From NCBI GenBank assembly GCA_003117195.1, contig BDSI01000157.1, forward strand, positions 66,685 to 130,684: a stretch of DNA of 64,000 nt. Reading direction: 5' to 3'. The DNA is from Eudorina sp. 2006-703-Eu-15 (Eukaryota > Chlorophyta > Chlorophyceae > Chlamydomonadales > Volvocaceae). Position numbers and translations under genes: made by a program. The notes under the pieces are model-generated. The model was not told the DNA's origin and did no database searches. It saw nothing but the letters and a program-made list of their open reading frames with translations. Positions 35,101-46,264 of the stretch are shown here, piece by piece (positions within the stretch are counted from its first letter, which is position 1; each line of letters starts with the position of its first letter).

Positions 35101-35762
35101 CAGTGGACAGCCTGGATATCGTACTGTCAGGCTGTGTGACGGAATGGAGGGCGCTGGGGGCCACTTGCTGTTGCTCCTAGCCCCCGCTCCGCAAGGTCCC
35201 TCACGACTGCGTGCGTGCCGCCTTGCGTCGTGCACAACCGGGCATGCAGCTAACGAAGCCGGGCGGCCCGTGGTCCGTGACTGTTCGCCGCGGGCACGCC
35301 AGCTAAGCTGCCCGGGTCGCTGGGTCCAGTTGTGCAACGACGGAAGGAGTGTCCACCACCCACCCGGGCCCGGGCTCGTTTTTCCGGGTTATATTCTTTT
35401 TCCAATTTGACCAACCACCCACTCTTCGCACACGTGCTGACGAGGTGCTGCGTATAAGGGGCCTGCTTGCTGAAGGGGAGGTCCCGGGTGACCTGTTCCC
35501 ACGTTGCCTGCATCTGCCCGTAGTGAGCCCGCCTCCAGTGACCACCGTCGGTGAACGAGCCGCCCTGCCCGTGTCCCTTCGCTGATTGATGCAGGACGTT
35601 GGCGCCAAGTACGGCATCAACTTCCAGAAGGATGAGCTGGATGGCCTGAAGCGCGTGTACGGGCAGTACCTGGAGAGCGTCATCCCGGTGGGCGACACGC
35701 AGCTCAAGGTACGTACGGCACAGCGCGGCCCCCCCCCCGGCCTTGGCCGCGGCTGCGCTTTT

Positions 35763-35795
<33 letters not shown>

Positions 35796-38700
35796 ATTAC
35801 GTCGTGGAGGTCCAAGCGCCGCCGAGGGATGTCGAGCCCGCGACAGATTGTTCATGCATCCCACCTGATGTGTCCGCACGCTCATGTCCGCACCAGAAAA
35901 CCTTACACGGCGACCCCGGCGGAGGGGCTTCAGGTCTTCCATCCACAGTTTGGCGCCACGTGGTCGGGTCGGTTACGTTCTCGGTTCCGGTGTCGTGGCC
36001 CTCCTCCACCGGACCTTTGCTCTTGCGGCAGCACGGAATATGAACATACACCTACCGGTTTCCCACATTCCCCCAATGGACGCCACATCCGCCATGCCCC
36101 GATGCCCCGGACCGCGGCTCTGTTGTCGCCGTTCTGTGACATTGCCCTCAGGGCGACGAGGCCGCCAAGGTGGCGGCCTTCAAGGTGTGCCTGGGCCTGG
36201 CCGATGAGGACGCGGCCCCGGTGCATATCGAGGTGGGACGCCGCCTGATGCGCGAGGGCTTCGAGACCAAGGACCGCAACGCCGTGTTTGAGAAGCGCAA
36301 GGTGAGGGGGGCGGTGAGGCAGCCCTCTGATTTCTGACGTTGCCCGGGTCACTGCTCGGTCGCACGCTGGGCCGTCACGGATCTGCACGCTGGGCCGCAC
36401 GCTACTCCGTAGCGCTAGGGGATCAGGGTCGTGCGGGGGGTTAGGGTTTTCTAGTGGGGAGCTGCATCGCATCTTTGCATGGGATCGGGACGGAACAGAG
36501 GTGGCATCGCCGAGGCACTAAGAAGATCGGTGATGTGGTCTACGAGGTCTGTGGCGTGGTGCCGGGCCCATGGAAACAATAAAATATAATAATTAATGAA
36601 TCACCGCGCACGCGGGCTTGTGGTCGGTCAGTTTTGCCTGGTATGTAGCGTGCAGCGACGGGGCACACTCCACTTGAATCCAGCGCAACGCTGCCTGAGA
36701 ACCTCAGGACCACCCCAACCGTCGTCCTCCTCCTCCTCTGCCAGCAGCGCAATACTATTATTAGGGATGTTTCGGCGGACCCCGCGGGTCATCGGTGACA
36801 ATCATCGGCGACAGCCGAAGAAGCTTCCTCACCGTACTCTGCGTAATATGATATATGTTAACTACCAATGTCCTATACCCCAACAAACCCCCTCCCTGAG
36901 CGCCGCCCCTCCTGGCCGTCAGCGCCCCGATTCGCCACACCCACCCTCCGAGCTGCCTGACCCTGCCTCTCGCTTGTTTCCCTTGCGCGCTCCCCCAGGC
37001 CTTCCAGCGGCTGGTCTACGTGTCCCAGGTGGTCTTCGGTGACCAGAAGGCGGCCTTCCTGCTGCCCTGGCGCCGCACCTTCAACCTGAACGACGCGCAG
37101 ATCTTTGTGGCGCGCCGGGACAACGCCCGCGCCATCTTCAGGCAGTTCATGGAGGCGCGCGGCGGCATGCTGCCGGCGGACAGGTGGGAGCCGCGCCGAT
37201 CCCTTGCGGCCAGCCAGCATGGGTTAAAACGGTTACCAGGGGATTTGTGCCGCGGGCGTCCCCTTCAAGTAAAGAGTTGAGATCTGTCGGGTGTGATTGC
37301 TATTTTCTGATGCGGACACCCTACGCCCTACTAAGGGGGGGGCCTGCAAGGGATAGGGACCGGTGCGTGCCGCGCGAGGAGGGATGGTAAGGCGCTGTGG
37401 GGGCGGCACATCGGACGGCCTGCTGGACGGTCCGCGCGCCAGTCGCGTCCCCGGTAGAGTTGATCATCTGCCGAAAAGCGATTTGGGTTTCCATCGATGG
37501 ATTAAGAGGAGCCCCCTGTGTGGCAGTTCGCCGCGGCCCACGACCCATGAAAAATGAAAACGCGTCGTGTGCTGCGTGCTGGCTGCTTGCGTGCACAGGC
37601 ACTTCCTCCGGGAGCTGCGGGAGAAGCAGGTGGCCATCAAGCTGATGGACGAGACGGCGGCGGAGGTGGTCAAGGACGCGGCCCGCAAGTGAGCGCCGGC
37701 CACCGATGCGCAGGGGGGCGCCTGTGGGGAGAAAGAAGGCTGGGCCCGGCGAAAATAGGTGCCAACAGTGATTACCGGTCAGGGATTGTGTGATGGGTGC
37801 TGAATGAATCAAAGCTCACCTTGCGTGTTTGGCGAGAAACCCGTTGGTGATGCACGCAAGCGTCGGACTGATTCGTAGTCGCTGGGTCGCCAAAGGCGGT
37901 GGCCCGTCGGACTGATTCGTAGTCGCTGGGTCGCCAAAGGCGGTGGCCCGTCGGACTGATTCGTAGTCGCTGGGTCGCCAAAGGCGGTGGCCCGCGAGTT
38001 ACGTCCTGCCGCCCGCTCCCACTCGCGCGGCCATGCCATCGTCCACGGCTGGGCCCTGGCTTGTGAAGCGAGGCATGCGTAATAATACAATGCATGTGGT
38101 ACGGTGCATTACTCATGCGGCGTGTAACATCCCCCCCAATCCCGGCACCGCTACCCCCTAACGCGGCACCACTGATCTTGGTTTTTCCAACGCTGCGCCG
38201 TTGTGAAGGACGATTGAGTCGCACCTAGCCAAGGCCATTGAGGTGTCCAAGGCGACGGGTAAGGCGCGGGACATCACCCTGCTCGTGGAGGAGGTTGAGG
38301 CCGTATTGGAGTACAGCCGCAAGCTCGTCAAGTACGGCAGCGAGGACGACCTGGTTGCGGGTCTGGGCATGGTGACGATTCACGGCGGGGCTCTGGATGC
38401 GGAGGGTCGCGGCCGGGACCTCAAGGACATCTTCAGGTGGGCCACGGGGGGCGGGTCTGGGGAACGGATTTAGGGCGTCGGGGACAGATTCCCGGGGCAT
38501 GCGGGTGATGGCCATCTGGGATTCTTTGGGGAGCCTCTGGTCGGGGGCGACCAGCTCGCTGTTATGAGCCACCCTGTCTATGTATTACGGCCATAAGCGC
38601 CGAAAGCGGGGGCTCTGCACAACACTTTCCAGTCCAATTTGTGTACCTGACCTCACATCCCCCTCCCCCATCCTCCACTCCTCGGCCGTCTCCCGAGGAC

Positions 38701-41700
38701 CCGCCGGCACCGCGGCGGTGTGTGCGCCGGCCCTGAGCGCACTTTTTTACACCACCTCTCCCACCGTTCTGCACGCCCATCTGCTGCGGTGCCCCCCTCC
38801 TGCTCTTTCCCCCCCCCCCCTTCCTGGCAGCAGCGCAGTTTGAAATTGTCTGCCAATTTCCTATACCTCCCCCCCCCCCGGACCGCCTGACAGGCTGTAC
38901 CTGGAGGAGAAGCTCAACCAAGCGAGCGAGTTCTCCCTGGAGCTGGACGCGGACGCCGCCGAGCTGGCCACCATCCTGTGTCTGGGCGCCAAGGAGACCC
39001 AGGCGCTGCGGGACGAGGTGTCGGCCAAGCTCTACCGCCGACTGCTCAAGGAGGAGGTCACCAGCGGGAGGTGGGGGAGGGGGGAGGGAACTGTGGGGGG
39101 GGGGCCGCGGCGGCGAGGAACTGGGGGGGGGTGTCGGCGGGGTAGGGGTTGGGTGGCGAGGGACTGGGTGGCGATGGCGGGCTAAAAAGGGGCGGGGGTT
39201 AGGAAATCGGGCTCAAGGAGGGGACTGGGGGGAAACCCTAGTCACCGCACACCGGAAGATGAACCCGAAAGAACGATGCAGCCTAACAGCAATGACTCAC
39301 GAAAGCAGATGATGGCCTGTGACTACCTGCAAGGTCGAAAAGGGGTGGATGATGGGATGCGGGGCAGTGGGTGGGGCGAGGGATGGGGCGGTTGACCGGG
39401 AGGGGCCGGGAGGGCGGGATGGAGATGGAGCGCAATCGAGGTGGAGGAGCGGCAGAGTTGCAGGGGCGGGGGCGACTGGTAAAGGGCGGTCGGGGTGGGC
39501 GGTGGGCGCCAGGGTAGGCACCTGTTTCCCCCAGATGGAGAAAGTCCCCCTGTTGGCCAGCCCGTGCTTCGCTGTGGGGCGGCCGTGCGCTGGGGCTGCA
39601 AATCCGGGAGGGCGGACACCGGGCTTGTCCAACCTTCGGACGTCGCACACATCGGGGACTGAGGGCGCGTCTAGACATCTATCAATCAGGATTTTGATCG
39701 TTGAGATCCTGGCCATACATCTGCGTTGACAAGTAACCTCCCCATGTCGTGATCCTCGCCCCCCCCCCCGCGGTGCCCGATCCTCGATACTCCGTGTCCT
39801 CCCTGTGCTGGCAGGCTGGACGCCGCCGGCAGCCCGGCCGCCGTGCTGCAGGCGCTGTGCGACAAGGTGCGCTTCCGGCCCGAGGCGGCGCTGGAGCTGC
39901 ACCGGCAGCTGTACAAGGCCAAGATGTCCGCGTTGCTGGAGGCCCGGCGGGGCCACGGCGGGCTGACGGACGCGGACGTGGAGGACCTGAAGCGCATCCG
40001 CCGCATTCTGTGCCTGCCCGCGGACGTGGCCAAGAAGGTGCGCGGGGGGGGGGCGCCGAGGACCGAGTGGGAGAGGGGGCGTGGGGGGGGGTGTGGGAGT
40101 GGGCGTGGGGGGCCGCGGGACGGCGCGGTGGGCGGGTAGGTAGGTGTGTGTGTGGGGGGGTGATGGGCTTCAGGAGTGATAACGCGGGCCTTGCGTCTCA
40201 ACGGGTCAAGGGAGGGTCAACGGTCCAGGGCGCACCGGCTGCCCAACTGGAATCGCGACGTTCCCTGACCTGCCTGTCCTCGCTGACAGATGTCCGACCT
40301 CAGCGTGTGCTCAGGTGTCTTGCATTATTTCCCGCGCCCCCCTGCCTGCCTTCCTTTACCTTCCTCCATTGTCTCAACCCGCAGGTCCAGCGCGAGACCG
40401 CGGGTCGCGAGTTCGAGGAGCTGATCGGCGAGATCTACCTGGCGGGTGCCAAGCCGCTGGGCAACTACGAGGCGGAGCGGGTGGAGCGGGCGCTCAAGGA
40501 GCTGCGGCTGGACAGTGACGTGGCGGTGGAGGTGCTGGCGCAGGTGGGTGGCAGGGGGGCGAGGGGGGGCGGGCAGTGTGTGAGGGAGGGTACTGGGCGA
40601 TTGGGCGATTGGGAGACACCTTCAGGAGGGGGGGAGGAGGAGAACGGAGGGAGGGGAGGAGGAGGAGGCTATTCCAGGACGGGAGGAAAGGGGGAATGAT
40701 GATCAATGCGCACGGTCATCTTCGCGGACCTCCAAAGCGCAAGAGAACTGGAGACGCTGGACCGGGGGTCAGAGGACACAGCGCCCCTCTTTGACGGTAC
40801 CTACACACACCGGCCCACGGCCTCGCAGTTTCGTTGATCCTCTCGGTGCTGACGCCGTTGTCAGTCAACTAGAACCCGCACCCGCACCCTTATCCCGACC
40901 GCCCAACCCTTCGACCAATATCCTATACCCCCACCCCACCCCACCCCACCTCACCCCACCGCACCTCACCCCGCCCCACCTCACCCCACCCCACCCCACC
41001 CCCTCGCCCCCCAACCCCTCAGATCACCCGGGAGCGCTTCCGTACGTACGTGACCCAGGCGCAGCGCGAGGGCAGCCGCGACCGCCGCGAGTTTGCCAGC
41101 GCCATCAAGAAGCTGCTGCAGTTCAACGCGCTCATGGTGACGCCCCTGCTGGAGAAGGTCAAGGGCATGGACGCCGCCAAGAAGGAGCTCGCGGAGATGC
41201 TGCTCAAGGCGGCGGAGGAGGCCAAGAAGGAGGGTGGGTGGTATGCGTGTGTGGGGGGGGGGTGGGGGGTGGGATTGGGGCCTTCCGGGAGGTTTCAGGG
41301 CGGGTGACCCACGGGTCGAGTCGGAACCCAGGAGTCAGGTCGGGACCCGACCCCTGGGAACGGTGGAAGTGGCTCCGGGAATCGAAGAGTCCCTGGTCGG
41401 TTAGTCCAGGGAGGGAGGTCAACTTGCCACCCGCAGGTCGTCAAACAGGTTGCCCCCCCCCCGTCGCGTCTGTATCGGATATTCGCTCTGGCAGCAGCGC
41501 GGTATAAATATGTCTACCAATATCCTCTCCCCCCCTCTCAGTCCTCCGGGCGTCCGGCTGAGTGCGTGCGCCGCGACAAGTACACCCGTCTGAACACCCC
41601 GGCCCTGGCCCTGGCCCTGGCCCGCCGTGTGTGCTCCGCAGAGGCGGCCGAGGCGGCTGCTGCCGGCACCGCCGCCCCGTCAGCGCCGGAGCAGCCCACC

Positions 41701-44700
41701 GAGGACCCGGTCACCCAGGTGGGGGCGGCTGTGTGTGTGCGTGTGTGTTTTTGCGTGTGTGTTGAGCAATGAATTCCGCATTTTGTGTGCGTGTGTGTAT
41801 AAGGAGTACTGCGGGTGTGTGTGTGTGTGTCCCTTCTGACGCTGCGTCCAGGTGCGCAAGGCCATCCAGGCCAACCGCGGGGAGTTCAGCGAGGACGAGC
41901 GCAAGGCCCAGAAGGAGATCACGCTCAAGGTACGGCATGGCGAGACCCCGCGCCCAGCAGGGGCTCAGGAGGGGCTGGTGGGGGTGAGGGGTTTGCCCCA
42001 GGGGCAGGGGCGAGGGCGGGGGCGAGGGCGGTGGGCCTCATGCCAGTCGGGTGGCGGAGCGCGGCCGCGCTCGTCGAGGCAAGGGGTGGGTGTGGGTGGA
42101 TGTGATAGACGTCGGGAGTCGTGCGCAGCTGCCACCGTGAGCAAGAGGGCGAACCGTCGCCCGATAGCAGCAGCTTCTGCGTCAGCCATCATTCCCAGGG
42201 CCAGACCAGCACTGCAAGGAGCCAAGCGATGCGCCCTGCGGATGTCACTGCGGGGCAGCCACGTGTCAAGCGATCGGTCGTCTCAGGCACGCTCCCCCAT
42301 CATTTGGTATCTTGTTTGCCCCCCTTCCCCCGGGGGGATTCTTCACCGTCCTTTGATCTAGCAGCGGCGCAGTTTGAACATGTCTACCAATGTCCTATAT
42401 CCACCTCCTCCAGCATCAGCGCAGTGTAAACATGTCTAAATCGATTTCCTCTACAACCCCTCCCTCTACCGCAGGACGACCTGGAGGGCCCTATGAAGTC
42501 CGAGATCTATAAGAACTATCTGATGTACAGGTGGGCGCGGGGGGGTGGGATCGGGAGGGATGGGGTCGGGTGCGGGTGCGGGTGCTCCGCAGGCCACCAA
42601 GGGCAAGTCAGCCCAGTTCGGGTGTGCTGCGTAACACCACCATCAGGGCGCGTGAAGTCGGCGTGGGTGTCTGCGACCCTCCCCCCCACCATCCCGGGGA
42701 TATCGCATATCCCGTTGAGGGACGGGACGCATCAATCAGTTCTCTAACTTACACACTCACCGGTCGGTGGTGTCCCCGTCGGCGGTGTCCTAGCCCCGGT
42801 TCGTCCGGGCGCTTCTGACATATCTGAGCTGCTGCGGCTGCAGCTGCCGATGCCGCTGCTGCTGATGCCGCTGCGGCTGCGTGTGCCCTGCCCCCGACCG
42901 CTACCCGGATGACCTCCCCCTCCCCCCACCCGGCCCCCGTGCCCTCTATTGCGCGGCCCCCACCCGCCCCGATCCGCCCCTCGCGGTGCAGCATGAGCGG
43001 CGAGGTGGTGGAGCTGCCGGTGGGCGGCGTCATCCGGAAAAAGTCGAACGCGCAGGCGCGGCAGGTGCGTGGGCAAAAGTGCGTGCAGGAGTGCGTGACG
43101 TGCCACTGAGCCCCCTGTAGGCGTGTGGGCTGCCGGCGCGGTTTGGCTTGTGAGGCCGGCGCGTTGTTGACCTTGAGCCGGGAGGATGACAGGGCCTTGG
43201 CGGGTGCCATGGGCAGGGCCGCACGGCGGCGAGTGCGGGCGGCGGTTCCTTTCAGAATCCTGGATGGGGGCGGGGGGGGGCACCACCCCCTGCACAGCCT
43301 CCTCGGTCGCTCCCTGGCAGCCGGGCGCCTGATGTTGAGGCCCGTGGCCGTAATGTATCGTACGTTCGAGGGCGGAGGCACCTCTGCATGGCCAATGTGA
43401 TCAGCTGTATTGAGTCCATCTCCTCCGGACACCGTCCTCCTCCTCATCCTGCTGCTCCTTGTACCTGCCGGGTCAGCGCCGCCCAAACGTTTTAGTTTTT
43501 GTATTGGTCGCGGCCATACACCGCGCTCTCTGACCGCCACGCACCCCCTTCGCCCGGCCCCCCCCCCCCACACACACACACGGCGGGGCGGGTTGCACTT
43601 CTAAACACACACACACACGCCGTCCCGTGCAGGCTGAGATGGCCCGGCTGCAGTCCCTGGCGGATGTGCTGGGCATGAGCGGGGCGGAGGTGATGTCTGC
43701 GCAGTCGGACCTGGCGGAGCAGGCCTACAAGGCGCAGGCCAGCGAGGTCATGCGCACGGGTGAGTGAGACCCGCAGGGAGGAGGGATGCGTGTGTTTAGA
43801 AAAGAACGGGGTGCGTGTGTTTAACAAGAAGCCCACCCATAGCCGCCCAGGGGTGCGTGTGTGTGCGTGTAACTGGGTATGTGTGGAAGGACAACTGAGC
43901 ATGCGATGGGTCATTTGCTCTGTACTGCAGCGCAGCCTGAATCTCACCAGCTTCCTGTACACCTCGCCTACGCCGCCGCCTAACCCGCCGCCTAACCCGC
44001 CGCCCAACCACCGCCCACACGCCGCCTGCAGGCCCCATGAACGAGGAGAAGATCCAGTACCTGGAGGAGATGCGCACCCAGCTGGGGCTCAGCAAGGAGG
44101 TGGGCGACAAGGTGCTCAAGGCGGCCCGACTGGAGGTGTACGGCAGCGCGTCAGCGGCGGAGGACGGCAAGTGGACGTTGGAGAAGGTGCTGGAGATGTA
44201 CAAGGTGCGGCGGTGGGAGGGAGGAGGAAGGGGCGATTGCCCGGGGGATAGAGGCGGGGTGGGGCCGGGGTGGGGCGCTGTGTGTGTGGAGAGGGCGATG
44301 GGGATGGTAAGGAGGGCGGTGGGGAAGAGACGGGAGAGCCTGGGCTCGGTTTGGGTTTGGCGGTCAAGCCAGTGGAGGGGAGGTGGTATTAGTTGACACA
44401 AGGACACGAGGCGGGGAAGCGGACCGATGTCGACGTCCCTTCAAAGGGGGCGCGTTGCGCGCCACCGACTCTATCGCGGCATCCGACCACGACATTGGTC
44501 GGGCCCTTCCTGCATGATTTGCTCCGCGGTCGTACCCCCACGTACTTTCAAACCTCTCCTCTCTTTTTTCCAAGCCCCTCTCCCCTTTCCGCCTCGCCCC
44601 AACCTAACGCTCAGAACGGAGCCAGCGTGGAGAACCTTATGGAAGACGTCACCCGCCGCAACCTGTTCCGAAGGGAAATCATCAAGAAGGTCACAGACGG

Positions 44701-46264
44701 TACGACTGTCCGAGTGTCGTACAAACTCTGGATCCAGCGTGTTCTCCCCCGACCGCGCGCGCACCTTGAACACATACATACACGGCATACCCCAAGTCTT
44801 GTGTCCGTCCCGCACTCCCTTTGCTTCAATCTGTCTACCAACTTCTTGTACCCCCTCACCGCCCTGTACTTGCGGTGCTGCAGGCAGCGGCGACGCCGAC
44901 TCGCAGTACTACCTGCAGACGCTGCCCGCGGCGCTGTCGCTGCCCGCCAACAAGGTACGGTGAACTGTGTGTTTGGCGAAGAGACAGTGTGGGGGGTACA
45001 GCTTATCGTTAGGGTCGGGGCGGGTCCGCCTTGGTGCCCGGCCAGGGACGGGATGCCAAGCCGGAGGGCTTGCGGGACCCCTTATCTTCATCATTTGGCG
45101 ATTGCATGGGGTGGGGGGCCAGCCCTCGCCACCCCCATGGGGGCCAGGCCTTTGCATCCACATGAAGGACAGGCCTCGCCGCCCTGCTATCCCTCGACCA
45201 TCCTGGCGATGATGGTGTCCGCTCGGGTGTTGTTTACCAGTCGAGCCGCCCCATGGGTCACCCGGCATATCATGCTCACCGATAGCCGCATGTCACTCTC
45301 GGGACATCCGCCAAGAGTTCCACTTTAGCCGAAGGTACTCGCTCGTGGCACCGTGTGCAACGTTGCGTTCGACCACAAAGTTGATTGACTGCTAACGCCC
45401 TGCTCAAGCATCTGATCACTTGACCCTTCCCATCCCGCCCCGACCCGCCCCGACCCGACCCGCCCCACCCCGCCCCACCCCGCGCCGCCCCATCCCACCC
45501 CACCCCGCCCCGTGATATCTGGCCCCCGCCCGCCCTGCAGGTGAGGCTGATCGTGAAGGAGGAGGTGAACACCCGGAAGCGCATGCTGCTGGTCCAGGCT
45601 GTGTCGCAGTTCCGCCAGCGCCGCGTCAACGAGGCGGTCACAAGCCTGCAGAACCTGCTCAGCTGCGTCGCGCTCATGCCGGAGGACGGCGCCATCCCGT
45701 GGAAGGAGCGCGGGGAGCTGCAGGAGGTGTACGGACTGTACTGCGCCAAGGTGGGCCGCGTCTCCGCGATGCCGAACGAGTTGGGGCGTCGGGGAGGGGA
45801 GTGTCTTGGGACGATTGTTTCGCGATTTCGCGGACCGGACCGGACAGGACCGGTCTGTCTTTATTGAGGCAACAAGGGGAGTGTCTCGGGGCTTGTGGGG
45901 CGGGGAGGTGGGAGGACGGCGTTGAGCTCTTGGGGATGCGGACTTTTATGATGTTGGCCCTGCACATGACCCCTCCCGGCTGAGTGGCCGGGCGGTCTCC
46001 AGCCGGGTCGCCTTTGGATTGCAGCACGCGCAGAAGCACAGCATACGGTGGTTTCACTTCCTGGTTCGTTGGCGGTCAAAACTGCGTTCACCCGCGTTTC
46101 TTCCGCAGGAGGATTCGGAGCCGAAGCGCACGACGTTGCGCCACGTCATGGGTCTGTCCGAGGCGGAGGCTTCCGAGATCGCGGCCACCGCCTCTATGGA
46201 CGGTCCCTCGAAGAAGATCGGTGCATCGTCGCTGGACGACGACGACGACGCCGCGTTCTTCTGA
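32144..46264 (+). CDS. TIC110: TIC110 chloroplast inner-envelope import scaffold
   Basis: Twenty-two exons, about 1080 residues: 32144-32290, 32476-32653, 33161-33336, 35595-35708, 36152-36301, 36999-37183, 37599-37688, 38209-38436, 38894-39070, 39815-40037, 40385-40543, 41023-41233, 41542-41718, 41852-41929, 42475-42530, 42992-43064, 43633-43759, 44032-44204, 44615-44699, 44884-44954, 45541-45750, 46109-46264. The N-terminus (MQASRAATALRQPVR) is a transit peptide. Two hydrophobic segments follow (SIPLILLYPGFLAAVAAAGY; AAYGTAAVAAAAVAYGC), then a long all-helical soluble region typical of Tic110: GDEAAKVAAFKVCLGL, HIEVGRRLMREGFETKD, RLVYVSQVVFGD, FLLPWRRTFNLNDAQ. It ends DDDDDAAFF. TIC110 scaffolds stromal chaperones at the import site. 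Oddities: exon 1 leaves through a GC donor at 32291 or a GT donor at 32303, and exon 12 to 13 needs removal of one G at 41232-41234 for the phase to fit. Intron 3 (33337-35594) is 2.3 kb with no supported gene. Confidence 0.96.
36773..36834 (+). repeat. Dispersed GTGGACC/GCGGGTCAT element, copy B
   Basis: GCGGACCCCGCGGGTCATCG, then TGACA and an internally duplicated ATCGGCGACAGCCGAAG followed by CTTCCTCACCG, in TIC110 intron 5, nested inside the recurring TIC110 intron motif. Confidence 0.65.
37862..37993 (+). repeat. 44-bp minisatellite, three copies, TIC110 intron 7
   Basis: Three identical head-to-tail 44-bp units, each starting GTCGGACTGATTCGTAGTCG. Confidence 0.97.
42361..42458 (+). repeat. 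Two adjacent copies of the TIC110 intron 3'-end motif
   Basis: GCAGCGGCGCAGTTTGAACA/TGTCTACCAATGTCCTATA and CAGCGCAGTGTAAACATG/TCTAAATCGATTTCCTC lie side by side before the acceptor of exon 15. Related single copies precede exons 6, 9, 12, 13, 18 and 20. Confidence 0.7.
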
